Shown here piece by piece: positions 7,228 through 15,507 of a stretch of 43,435 nt of DNA (position 1 is its first letter; every line of letters begins with the position of its first letter). The notes under the pieces are model-generated. The model did not search any database, was not told the DNA's origin, and was given only the letters and a program-made list of their open reading frames with translations. A program made the translations under genes and the position numbers. The stretch is from Cellulomonas terrae (GTDB lineage Bacteria > Actinomycetota > Actinomycetes > Actinomycetales > Cellulomonadaceae), in contig NZ_BJWH01000029.1 of NCBI RefSeq assembly GCF_007990265.1, forward strand, positions 1 through 43,435, in the 5' to 3' direction.

Positions 7228-10200
7228 TCAGCGCGCCGGGACCTCGACCTCCACGCGTACGACGTCCCCCGTCCGTCGGAAGATCCGCTCGCTCACGTCC
7301 GCGTCGAGCGCGCCGTCGACTCCCTCGACGCGGGTGCCGTCGGCGAGGTGCGCGACCACGGTCGGTGTCGCGCCGGGGCCGGCGGTGCGCCGGTAGACGA
7401 CCGGGACCTGGCAGAACGTGAACGCGAGCGAGCCCGCGGGGAGGGTCAGGGTCTGCTCGCGCTGGGTCAGGTCGTAGCAGGTGAACGTCGTCGGGGCCGT
7501 GGTCCACTCGTCGGCCCGCAGGAGCACGGGTCGCACGACGACGCGCCCGTCCTCGACGCGCAGCCCGAGCTCGCCGAGCCGGGTGAGGACCTCTTCCTTG
7601 ACCTGGCCGGTCATGCCCGGCTGGCGGGCGCCCTTGCCGGCCGGGGTGTGGGAGTACGGGTCGACGGGGAACGCGCCGTACTCGCCGGGGGTCTTGCAGT
7701 AGCCCAGGCCGAGCCGGACGTCCTCGTAGGCGTCGGCGAGGCCCGCGGCGACACCCGCGTCGGCACCCTCGGCGACCGCACGCTCGTGGTTCTCCTGCAC
7801 GGCGAGCAGCAGCTTGGACACCATGTGCCAGTAGATGCTGCCGAGGCCCTCGTACGCGAAGAACGAGCCCGACCGGCCGGTGAACTCGGCGTGCCGGAAC
7901 ACCTGCTCGAACACGTCGAGCACGGCCTGGCGACCGTCGGCGACCCCGGGGACCCGTCGGACCAGGGCGTCCAGAGCGGCGTCGAGGTCGCGCGCGTTGT
8001 GCAGCCCGGGCGCGAACCGGTGGTCTCCGCGCACGTCGCGCAGCACGACCGACGTGTCTCCGGCCGTGACGAGCGTCGCCAGCAGCGGTGCCGACGCGGC
8101 CTGCTCCGCGGTGATGAGGTTGCGCGCCAGGAACGTCGGCAGCTCGCGGTCGGGGTACAGCTGGTAGGAGTGCTGGTCCGCCCGGTACAGCGCGCTGCGC
8201 CGCAGTGCTCGGACGAGCTCCAGCGCCTCGGCGGGCGTCAGCAGGCCCGACGACAGCACCGCGACCTGCCCCTCGAGCATCTCCTGCAGACGACCGACCG
8301 CCGCCCCGTCGCGCAGGTCCAGCAGGTTGTACGAGTGGTACAGCCCGTCGTCGCGACGGTTGGCCCGCAGCGCGGCGTCGACGTACACCAGCGCGTCGGC
8401 GAGGAACGCCTGCACGGCACCCGCGGGGACCTCCGCGCGCTCGCCGCTGAACCCGGCGTACACGCGCTCGCGGTACGCGGTGCCCGCCGCGCCGAGGACG
8501 TCCATGACGGCTCGCCGGTCCTGGTCGTCGAAGCCGGCGGCGGCCTGGTCGACGTGCTCGCCGAGCGCGGCGTGCACGTCCGTCAGCAGGCTCGCGAGCT
8601 CGCTCGTCACGGTGAGGTCCTGGGCCAGCAGGTCCTGGGCCAGGGTCAGGGCGCGGCGCAGGTAGGCGAGGGTGACGACGGACAGGCCCTTGCCGACGAG
8701 CGCGTTGTTCGCGTCGTTCCACTCGGGGCGCTGGGTGTTCATCCAGATGCCGCCGTCGGGGACCAGGTTGACGACCTTCGCGAGGATCGTGAGCAGCAGC
8801 TTCTCCCCCAGCGACACGCGCACGAGGTCACCGTCGCTCCCGTGCACGAGCCGCCCGTCGGCGCCCTCCGTCGCGACGCGCCGCGCCACCCGCTCCTCGG
8901 CCTCGGTGTCGAAGGAGATCGTCGCGATCGGCTCGACGACCGTCTCGTCGTACGTCGCGATGCGGTACGGCACGTCGGCGTGCGTGAAGACGGCGCGGTC
9001 GACGAGCGCCTCCAGCCGACCGGGGTGGAACCGTCGCGACGCCTCCAGGAGCTTCACGAGGTAGATCACCTGGTGGTCGCTCCAGTAGCCGATGTTCGCC
9101 CACGGGTTCGACGGCTCGGGCACCTCCCAGTCGACGCCCGCGCGCGAGATGCGGTACGGGTTGTACCCGTCGGCCGTCGTGGCGTCCAGGAACACCGCGA
9201 CCATCGACTCGACGTACTCCGGGAACGACCAGGCCAGCGCCTCCCAGTTCTGGAAGATGTCCCGCCAGTTGCCCTGGAAGTCGACGAGCGTCTCGCCGTC
9301 CTCGCCGGTCAGGGCGATCCGGAACGTGTTCCACGGGCGGCTCGGGTCGCCGTGCCGCCGGCTGAACGTGAGCGGGAGGTACTCGCGCACGAGCCGCAGC
9401 AGGTCCGGGTCCCCGGACGCGTCGGCCCGCTCGACGAGCGTGTCCACCTGCTCGGTCGCCGCGAGCGCGTCGAACCACGCCCCGGTGCGGTCCGCGGTCC
9501 GCGGGCTGCGCTGGCCGACGAACGCCCGCAGGTCCGCCGTGCGGACGGCGTACCCGTCGACGAGGACCCCGCCGCGCATGATGTTGAACAGCACGTTGGC
9601 GCGGTGGTGGGCGGTGGCGAGCTCGTCGCCCGTGACCTGCGCGGCGTCGGCGGTCCCGACGAGCCGGTCGAGGTGCGCACGCGTGCCGTCGACGTCGGCG
9701 CCGAGCGCGGCGGCGGCGGCCTCGGGGTCGGCGAGCAGGGTCTGCAGGCGGACGACGTCGGCGGCGCTCTGGTCGACGTCGGCGACGACGCTCCACCGAC
9801 GCTGCTGGCCAGGCGCGAGCGTCAGGTGCGCGCGGACCAGGTAGGCACCCTTCTCGCCGCGGACCTCGTCCTCGGCGACGACGGGACGGCCGGTCGCGAA
9901 GTCGCCGACCTGCCGGACGGAGAGGAGGTGGTCGACGTCCTCGAGGCCGACCTGCCACGCGACGGTCGTCGAGAGCGACTCGCTCGGGTCGCTCTTGTCC
10001 GTGAGCGTCGAGTTCAGGTAGACGAGCCCGAGGCCAGTCTCACGGTCGACCTCGGCACGCTTGTACGCGTCGAGCAGGCTGCTGAACTCGCCCTGCGTCT
10101 GCACGGTGACGCCCGCGGGCAGCAGGTCGACGAAGCCGTCGAGGACCTCGGCCCGCAGGTGCCGGTCCGTCGTCGAGGTGACCTCCACCTCCCGCACGAC

Positions 10201-10677
10201 GCCGAACCGCGCGGCGGTCGTCCAGGTCACCCGGACGCGCAGCCCCAGGTCGGGCCGGGTCTCCTCGAACACGAGGGTCGTGCCGAGCGGGTCCTTGAAG
10301 AGGTGGCGCTCGGCGGCCGGGTCCCCCGGCCGGCGCGGCGCGAACGGCTGCCAGAACACGGCGCCGTCGGCCGTCGCGACGCGCAGGAGCGTGAGCCCAC
10401 CGGTCCGGCCGGCGCCCGCGGACACCTTGTCCTCCGTGGCGTACGGGAAGAGTGCGCGGTCGGCCTCCTCGCGCCCGGCGGTGACGCCGCCGGTGCTGGA
10501 GATGAACAGCCACAGGTCGCTCGCGCCGACGAGGGTCATGAAGAACGGCGGCAGGTCGTCGTAGGACGTGATCCGGTAGAAGCGTCGGCCGTCGAGGTCG
10601 ACGAGCCCGGAGACGGGGACGTCGAGCACCTCGGACGGGGTTCCCGCGGGTGCCGGGGTGACGGTCTGCGACGCCAT
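7228..10677 (-). CDS. Large GH94-clan (GH-Q) phosphorylase-like protein
   Basis: A 1149-residue soluble protein with no signal peptide. The N-terminal half looks like the beta-sandwich of GH94-type phosphorylases. The catalytic (alpha/alpha)6 region includes FQGNWRDIFQNWEALAWSFP (about 468-486) and NIGYWSDHQVIYLVKLLE (about 528-545). It also has PEWNDANNALVGKGLSVVTL (651-670), which matches the GH94 DWNDG...GKGES block; Asp655 aligns with the general acid of cellobiose phosphorylase. These enzymes split beta-glucosidic bonds with phosphate, giving a sugar 1-phosphate. At 1149 residues it is longer than cellobiose phosphorylase (about 820) and closer to the GH149/GH161 beta-1,3-glucan phosphorylases, so the substrate is uncertain. 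ATG 10677 is chosen for AAGGA 8 nt upstream. A CelR-like operator and promoter lie upstream, pointing to induction by cello-oligosaccharides. Confidence 0.72.
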   Translation of the reverse strand: MASQTVTPAPAGTPSEVLDVPVSGLVDLDGRRFYRITSYDDLPPFFMTLVGASDLWLFISSTGGVTAGREEADRALFPYATEDKVSAGAGRTGGLTLLRVATADGAVFWQPFAPRRPGDPAAERHLFKDPLGTTLVFEETRPDLGLRVRVTWTTAARFGVVREVEVTSTTDRHLRAEVLDGFVDLLPAGVTVQTQGEFSSLLDAYKRAEVDRETGLGLVYLNSTLTDKSDPSESLSTTVAWQVGLEDVDHLLSVRQVGDFATGRPVVAEDEVRGEKGAYLVRAHLTLAPGQQRRWSVVADVDQSAADVVRLQTLLADPEAAAAALGADVDGTRAHLDRLVGTADAAQVTGDELATAHHRANVLFNIMRGGVLVDGYAVRTADLRAFVGQRSPRTADRTGAWFDALAATEQVDTLVERADASGDPDLLRLVREYLPLTFSRRHGDPSRPWNTFRIALTGEDGETLVDFQGNWRDIFQNWEALAWSFPEYVESMVAVFLDATTADGYNPYRISRAGVDWEVPEPSNPWANIGYWSDHQVIYLVKLLEASRRFHPGRLEALVDRAVFTHADVPYRIATYDETVVEPIATISFDTEAEERVARRVATEGADGRLVHGSDGDLVRVSLGEKLLLTILAKVVNLVPDGGIWMNTQRPEWNDANNALVGKGLSVVTLAYLRRALTLAQDLLAQDLTVTSELASLLTDVHAALGEHVDQAAAGFDDQDRRAVMDVLGAAGTAYRERVYAGFSGERAEVPAGAVQAFLADALVYVDAALRANRRDDGLYHSYNLLDLRDGAAVGRLQEMLEGQVAVLSSGLLTPAEALELVRALRRSALYRADQHSYQLYPDRELPTFLARNLITAEQAASAPLLATLVTAGDTSVVLRDVRGDHRFAPGLHNARDLDAALDALVRRVPGVADGRQAVLDVFEQVFRHAEFTGRSGSFFAYEGLGSIYWHMVSKLLLAVQENHERAVAEGADAGVAAGLADAYEDVRLGLGYCKTPGEYGAFPVDPYSHTPAGKGARQPGMTGQVKEEVLTRLGELGLRVEDGRVVVRPVLLRADEWTTAPTTFTCYDLTQREQTLTLPAGSLAFTFCQVPVVYRRTAGPGATPTVVAHLADGTRVEGVDGALDADVSERIFRRTGDVVRVEVEVPAR

Positions 10678-10746
10678 TGCCGATGTCCTTCGTTCTCGCG
10701 CGGGGGCCGGTCCGTGGCGGACGTGCCGGCCGCGTCGGTGCGGCCG

Positions 10747-10760
10747 TGGATGCGCTCCCA
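10747..10760. promoter_or_regulatory. CelR/CebR-type operator
   Basis: TGGATGCGCTCCCA matches 12 of 14 positions of the palindrome TGGGAGCGCTCCCA, which is known to be bound by the LacI-family cello-oligosaccharide repressors CebR and CelR. It lies just downstream of the proposed -10 box of the GH94-like gene, where bound repressor would block transcription. Confidence 0.65.
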
Positions 10761-10761
10761 T

Positions 10762-10790
10762 ACATTGACACGTGTCACCATCGAACGCAA
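10762..10790 (-). promoter_or_regulatory. Promoter of the GH94-like gene with a 12-bp palindrome in its spacer
   Basis: On the reverse strand a -35 TTGCGT (10785-10790) and a -10 CAATGT (10762-10767) are separated by 17 bp. The perfect palindrome TGACACGTGTCA (10766-10777) fills much of the spacer and touches the -10. It could be a second regulator site distinct from the CelR-like box. Confidence 0.45.
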
Positions 10791-10822
10791 CGACGCTGCG
10801 TGCGGGGACACCCGGACGCCCG

Positions 10823-11467
10823 TCAGGCGGTGCGGCGCTGCCCGTACCACGCCTCGTCGATGCTCCGGCGCGCCGCGACCCTCGCCCGGGTCTGGGCGAC
10901 GAACCCGATCACCGCCAGCACCAGCAGCAGCAGGTACCAGACCCAGCTGGCGTCGACCGCGCTGCTGAAGCTCCCGTCCTCGAGGTCGGCGGAGTTCAGC
11001 GTGCCCACGAGGAGCATCACGCCGGCGACGACGCTGACGGCACCCGCCAGAGAGCTGGCCACCGCGAGCACCACCATCGGCATGTTGCCGACGACCGACA
11101 CGATGCCGAAGATCGCCCCGAGGGCCACGCCCGACAGCACCGCCACCCAGCTCCAGTCGATCCCGAGGGCGACGACCAGCCCCGCCCCGATCGCGTAGCC
11201 GAACGCCGCCATCGCGAGGATCACGGCCACCGCGTAGTAGAGGTAGGCGAGCACCGCGAAGATCACGGCGAACACGAACCCCGTGACCCACCCGAGCGCC
11301 GTGCCGAGGAAGCTCTCGTCGGCGAGCCCGGCGAACAGCGCCGCGCCGAAGGCGAACCCGGCGAAGAAGCCCCAGATCGGGAGGACGAGCCGCAGCACGA
11401 ACTGCCCCGCGAAGAGCATGACGCCGCCGGCGACGATCGCGAGGATGCCCAACAGGATGTCTGCCAT
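10823..11467 (-). CDS. Polytopic membrane protein, DUF4203/TMEM198-like
   Basis: A 214-residue protein made almost entirely of hydrophobic segments: seven to eight helices beginning with ILLGILAIVAGGVMLFAGQFVLRLVLPIWGFFAGFAFGAAL. The first helix pair and the Gly-rich WGFFAGFAFGAALFAG pattern resemble the DUF4203/TMEM198 fold. The short cytoplasmic end (RARVAARRSIDEAWYGQRRTA) is basic. No enzymatic motif is seen and the role is unknown. ATG 11467 is preferred over upstream starts because the hydrophobic region begins at once and a TACATT box lies 6 nt before it. Confidence 0.75.
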   Translation of the reverse strand: MADILLGILAIVAGGVMLFAGQFVLRLVLPIWGFFAGFAFGAALFAGLADESFLGTALGWVTGFVFAVIFAVLAYLYYAVAVILAMAAFGYAIGAGLVVALGIDWSWVAVLSGVALGAIFGIVSVVGNMPMVVLAVASSLAGAVSVVAGVMLLVGTLNSADLEDGSFSSAVDASWVWYLLLLVLAVIGFVAQTRARVAARRSIDEAWYGQRRTA

Positions 11468-11473
11468 GTCTGC

Positions 11474-11479
11474 AATGTA
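11474..11479 (-). promoter_or_regulatory. -10 box of a leaderless promoter
   Basis: TACATT on the reverse strand ends 6 nt before ATG 11467. It is one of the better matches to TATAAT among the leaderless boxes in this window. Confidence 0.5.
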
Positions 11480-11590
11480 GGACTCGTCCCGGTCCAGCGG
11501 TGGGACGACACGGACGAGCCGTCGATCGACCGGCGCGAGCCGGTAGCGTCCGGGTGCCAGCCTCCACAGCCCGTGCACGAGGAGATCCGC

Positions 11591-12130
11591 ATGACCCACG
11601 GCGACCAGGACGTGCCCGACGAGAGCGACGCCGGGTCGTCGATGCCCGTCGCACCGCAGTACCGCTCCGAGCCGGTCGCCGCTGCGTCGGCAGAGCGCCC
11701 GTCGTCGGTGACCCGGGCCGTGCAGCTCATGTACGTCGGCGCCGCGCTGAGCGTGGTCGGCATCGTCGTCACGTGGGCCACGACGAGCCAGCTGCGCGAC
11801 CAGATCGCGGCGGCGAGCCCGACCCTGTCGTCGGACGACGTGGACTCCGCGCTGACGATCTCGCTGACGTCCGCGACGGTCGTCGGCCTGGTCGCCGTGG
11901 GCCTGTGGCTGTGGATGGCCGCCGCGAACGGCGCCGGCAGGCCGTGGGCCCGGGTGGTCGCGTCCGTCCTGGGCGGGCTCGGCGTGCTGAGTGCGGTCTT
12001 CAGCCTCATGACCGCGACGGGGATCACCGTCGCGACACAGCTGCTCTCGCTCGCGCTCGCTGTCGCGATCCTGGTGCTGCTGTGGCGCCCGGCGTCCTCC
12101 GAGTACTACCGGGCACGCTCCGCGCAGTAG
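11591..12130 (+). CDS. Small four-helix membrane protein
   Basis: A 179-residue protein: about 40 polar residues with acidic and Ser-rich character, then four hydrophobic helices (AVQLMYVGAALSVVGIVVTW, ISLTSATVVGLVAVGLWLWM, WARVVASVLGGLGVLSAVFS, TQLLSLALAVAILVLLW). The tail ends with WRPASSEYYRARSAQ. This layout is common among actinobacterial proteins of unknown function; RPWARVVASVLGGL and PxSSxYYR are typical of them. The start has GAGGAG about 6 nt upstream of ATG 11591. It is divergent from the DUF4203-like gene with 123 bp between starts, so the two promoters share that gap. Confidence 0.8.
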   Translation: MTHGDQDVPDESDAGSSMPVAPQYRSEPVAAASAERPSSVTRAVQLMYVGAALSVVGIVVTWATTSQLRDQIAAASPTLSSDDVDSALTISLTSATVVGLVAVGLWLWMAAANGAGRPWARVVASVLGGLGVLSAVFSLMTATGITVATQLLSLALAVAILVLLWRPASSEYYRARSAQ

Positions 12131-12534
12131 GCCCCGCCGGCCTGCCCTCGGGGTGAATTCGCCCCACGACGATGGACGCTGCCCGGGCTCATCTGCTCGT
12201 ATTGTCCCGAAAACGCACGATTTCAGCGTTTCTCACAGCGCACGGGCGCGCTGTCCCACAGGTCGTGCTCACGCACCGACCTGCACCAGAGTCCGGCTGT
12301 CGCCAGGGGGCGAGGAATGCCGTTCCACCGGGAGCCTGCGAGCACACCTGACGCTGCCGTCGCGGGCGCGTCGCCGATGTGCACGCACGCCACCTCCGGC
12401 CGACGGGACGGGGCAGCGGCCGCGCACACGCGCGCGCCGGGCTGACCGCCGGCTTCGTCATCCGCGGCGATCCGCGTCGGCATCGAGAGCTCCGGATCTC
12501 CGCCCTGAGTCGACATGAGCGCAGGGGGCACCTC
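12131..12534. other. 404-bp intergenic region
   Basis: I see no convincing gene here. A near-perfect 16-bp palindrome, GGGGTGAATTCGCCCC, is at 12150-12165, just after the preceding stop codon; it could be a weak terminator or an operator. An AT-richer patch at about 12199-12238 is the likeliest place for the promoter of the downstream membrane protein, though no good -35/-10 pair is clear. A seven-codon frame (12515-12538, MSAGGTS) has its stop overlapping the next gene's start as ATGA, so translational coupling by a leader peptide is possible. Confidence 0.4.
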
Positions 12535-15420
12535 ATGAGCACACCAGGATCGGCACCGTCGGGGGACGACAGGACGTCGCCGGCGCCGCACATCCTCGAG
12601 CTCCGCATCCACGGCGTCGCGAACACCCCACCCGCGGGGATGCTGGAGGTGGGCGCGGACGAGGTGCAGCAGCTGCGGGGCGACACCCTGGGCAGCTTCT
12701 GGGGCCTCACCCCCAAGGCGTCCGCGCGGGCCCGTCGCCTGCCGAGGACGCACCAGGACCACGTCCCGGCCGACGTCCACCGCGAGGCCTACTCGTGGGG
12801 TCAGATGGCCCGCGAGTCGGCGGCGCTCCCGAAGGTGGGGACCGCCGGCCTCACGCAACGGCTGAGCCGTGCGGGCTGGCTCCTGCTGCTGCCGCTCGGC
12901 CTCGCGAACACCGCCTACTGGAGCCGACGGCTGACGACGGACGTCAGGACGTTCGCGCGCGGCGCAGGGCCGATCCGGGTGTTCGGGCTCGGGCTCACCC
13001 TCCTCGTCGTCGCCTCCGTGCTGACGGTCAGCGTCGACCTCATCGCCACGCAGTGCTTCGACGACGACGGCTCCCGGTGCTCGGCGCTGCCGAGCGTCCT
13101 CAACTCCCTCGAAGGGTTCACGTGGAGCCAGCGGCTCGCGGTGCTGTCCGTCCTCCCGCTCGCCGTCATCCTCCTGCTGCTCTGGCTCTCCGCCGGCTCG
13201 CGGGTCCGGTACGAGCAGCCGACGTCGACCGCTCTGCACGAGACGGACAGCGCGCAGGGCTGGCAGCTCGCCCAGCCGGGAACCTGGTCGCGCTGGGGCC
13301 TGACGAGCGCGATGGCGCGACTGCACTTCGCCGGCGGGCTGGCGCTCATCGTCATCACGCTCGCCGCGGCCGACGTCTGGGGCGGCTCGAGCACCTGCCG
13401 GGACCTGGGGCGGATCCTGGGCACCCCCGAGTGCCTCGCCCTCGACGGGTACGTCGGCGCCCGGCCGGTCTCGGCGTTCCTGTTCCTGCTCGGTCTCGTG
13501 GTGCTCGCGTACACCTTCAGGCTGGTCTGGGGCGCGCAGCATCGCACCATGCCGACCGAGCTGTCCGGGTGGCGTCCGCGCGCCACCATCGTCTTCGCTC
13601 TCGCCGTGGGGGCGTACCTCGTCGAGGTCGTGACGCTCTGGGGCTGGGGCCGAGCGCAGAGCCCGCACGACGGCCTCCTCGGGATGGCGTTCGTGCCCGC
13701 GACGCTGATCGCGGTGCTGCTGGCCATCGCCCTCGTCGCGACGACATGGCGCGCTGCCGCCGGATGGACGTGGCTCGCCTGGGCCGGGGTGCTCCTGCTC
13801 GCCGTGTATCCCGTGGCGGCCGTCCTCGACCGGAGCGGCAGCGAGCGGTATGCCGGGCCCCTGGCCATCGCCGGCGTCGTCGTCCTGGTGGTCTGCCTCC
13901 GACCGTGGCGCCGTCGCGGGACCCCGGAGCCCCGCGAGAGCGAGGGATGGCGGGGTGCCGCACCCGCGGTGTTCCTGGTCCTCGCGCTCGGTGCGGTCGT
14001 CGCGCTGACGAGCCTCGTGGTCGTCGCGGCCGGCGACTGGCTGAACGGCACCGCGGCCGCCCAGTGCCTCGCCGTGGACACGGCGGGCGGCGACGCGTCC
14101 GAGCTGTGCCCGGCCGAGGGTTCCGCGACGCCCGCGACCGACGCCGCTGCCGACGACCGGGCCAACCTGCTGCTGCCGCCCACCTACCCGATCGTCGCCG
14201 CCTCGACGGTGCTCGCCTTCGTCGTCACCGTGGTGCTCGGTGGAGCCACGGCGGTGTGGGCGTGGTGCGCGTGGCGGTTCGGACGCTATCCGGGCGCCAG
14301 GACCGTCGTCACGGGCGCCAGGACCGGCCTGCCCGAGAAGGAGCTCGACGACGCAGCACGGGAGGACCATGAGATCGTGCAGCCGGCGGGCACCCTCGCC
14401 GAGCTGTTCAGGCGCCCCGAGCTGGACAACGCCCGGGCCCGGACCCGGCAGGCAGCGGCGGCGGCCAAGCGTGCGGAGCTGCTGCTGGGCTGCTTCGCCT
14501 TCGGCGTCCTGGCCGCGCTCGTGCTGGCCCTGTGGTGGGTCTCCGTGCACGAGGACGTCGAGACGCCACCCGACTGGGTCACGCCGCTGATCTCGGTCGG
14601 CCTGTGGACCATCGCCCTCGTGTGGACGGCGCTCGTGCTCCGGGTCGTCACCCAGAACGCGCCGGGTCGCCCGGTCGGTCTGGTGTGGGACCTCATGTGC
14701 TTCCTCCCGCGCAGCGCACACCCGTTCGGCCCGCCGTGCTACGCCGAGCGCGCCGTCCCCGAGCTCGCGGCCCGGGTGCGCAGCTGGCTGGACGGCGACA
14801 CCGGACCGGACGGCGCAGCGCGTGGCCAGGGTCCCGAGCCGGTCGTCGTCCTGTCGGCACACAGCCTCGGTGCCGTGCTCGCCGTGGCCACGATCTTCAC
14901 CGAGCCTCCCGAGCGGGTGCGCGGGCGCGTCGGGCTGCTCACCTACGGCGCTCAGCTGCGCCCCTTCTTCGGCCGCTTCTTCCCCGAGCTCCTCGGACCG
15001 GACGTCCTCGGGACGGTTCCGTGCCCGGCCCCGAGGATCCGCTGGCCCGAGCCCTGGTCGCTGACCGACGAAGAGTTCCCCCCGGAGCGGGTCCCCGCCG
15101 GGCAGCAGGCCGCGAGGCCCGAGAGTCTCGTGGCACGGCTGGGCGGGGACGGGACGAGGGCGCACCTGCCCGCGTGGGTCAGCCTGTGGCGGAGCACCGA
15201 CCCGCTCGGCATGCCCGTGGCGTCCGACGGCCCCAACTTCGTCGACCGCGGGGCCGAGGAGATCGACGCCACCGCCTTCGTCGCGACCGTCGGGACGCAC
15301 GGCGGCTACCCCCGGACGCCCGCGTACCGCCGGGCGTTCGAGGAGGTCCTCCAGCGGGTCCGCGACGCCGACCCGACGCCGTCCGACCGCGCGGGAGGCA
15401 CCGCCGCGCGCGACGCCTGA
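12535..15420 (+). CDS. Polytopic membrane protein with split serine-hydrolase motifs
   Basis: A 961-residue protein. Near the N-terminus LRIHGVANTPP (residues 23-33) looks like the HG oxyanion segment of an alpha/beta hydrolase. About thirteen hydrophobic helices follow, between residues about 110 and 720. A soluble C-terminal part contains VVVLSAHSLGAVLAVATIF with Ser777 in the A-H-S-L-G elbow typical of lipases and PGAP1/DUF676-like hydrolases. LLTYGAQLRPFFGRFFPEL follows. It may act on a lipid or lipid-linked substrate at the inner face of the membrane. Similar large integral membrane proteins occur in actinobacteria, none with a firm function that I know. ATG 12535 has AGGGGG 7 nt upstream. 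No partner gene is evident; the next gene is convergent. Confidence 0.75.
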   Translation: MSTPGSAPSGDDRTSPAPHILELRIHGVANTPPAGMLEVGADEVQQLRGDTLGSFWGLTPKASARARRLPRTHQDHVPADVHREAYSWGQMARESAALPKVGTAGLTQRLSRAGWLLLLPLGLANTAYWSRRLTTDVRTFARGAGPIRVFGLGLTLLVVASVLTVSVDLIATQCFDDDGSRCSALPSVLNSLEGFTWSQRLAVLSVLPLAVILLLLWLSAGSRVRYEQPTSTALHETDSAQGWQLAQPGTWSRWGLTSAMARLHFAGGLALIVITLAAADVWGGSSTCRDLGRILGTPECLALDGYVGARPVSAFLFLLGLVVLAYTFRLVWGAQHRTMPTELSGWRPRATIVFALAVGAYLVEVVTLWGWGRAQSPHDGLLGMAFVPATLIAVLLAIALVATTWRAAAGWTWLAWAGVLLLAVYPVAAVLDRSGSERYAGPLAIAGVVVLVVCLRPWRRRGTPEPRESEGWRGAAPAVFLVLALGAVVALTSLVVVAAGDWLNGTAAAQCLAVDTAGGDASELCPAEGSATPATDAAADDRANLLLPPTYPIVAASTVLAFVVTVVLGGATAVWAWCAWRFGRYPGARTVVTGARTGLPEKELDDAAREDHEIVQPAGTLAELFRRPELDNARARTRQAAAAAKRAELLLGCFAFGVLAALVLALWWVSVHEDVETPPDWVTPLISVGLWTIALVWTALVLRVVTQNAPGRPVGLVWDLMCFLPRSAHPFGPPCYAERAVPELAARVRSWLDGDTGPDGAARGQGPEPVVVLSAHSLGAVLAVATIFTEPPERVRGRVGLLTYGAQLRPFFGRFFPELLGPDVLGTVPCPAPRIRWPEPWSLTDEEFPPERVPAGQQAARPESLVARLGGDGTRAHLPAWVSLWRSTDPLGMPVASDGPNFVDRGAEEIDATAFVATVGTHGGYPRTPAYRRAFEEVLQRVRDADPTPSDRAGGTAARDA

Positions 15421-15507
15421 ACCCGACGGCTGCCGGACCGGCCCCGCGGTGCACCCCGGACGACGGTGGCTCTGCTCTCGGCACCTGCGTCCGGGACGGC
15501 GGGGTCG

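Noticed and set aside
7180..10968. A 1262-codon open frame on the plus strand opposite the GH94-like gene
   Set aside because: It is the antisense shadow of a GC-rich gene: Arg/Val/Gly/Glu-rich with no domain pattern, while the reverse-strand protein has clear motifs.
12153..12518. A possible 121-residue gene in the 404-bp intergenic region
   Set aside because: Arg/Pro/Ser-rich with no ribosome binding site, no leaderless box and no recognisable pattern.
12223..15300. A 1025-codon open frame on the minus strand opposite the polytopic hydrolase-like gene
   Set aside because: Composition is dominated by Arg, Gly, Glu and Gln without any fold signature; the plus-strand protein has membrane helices and a serine-hydrolase motif.
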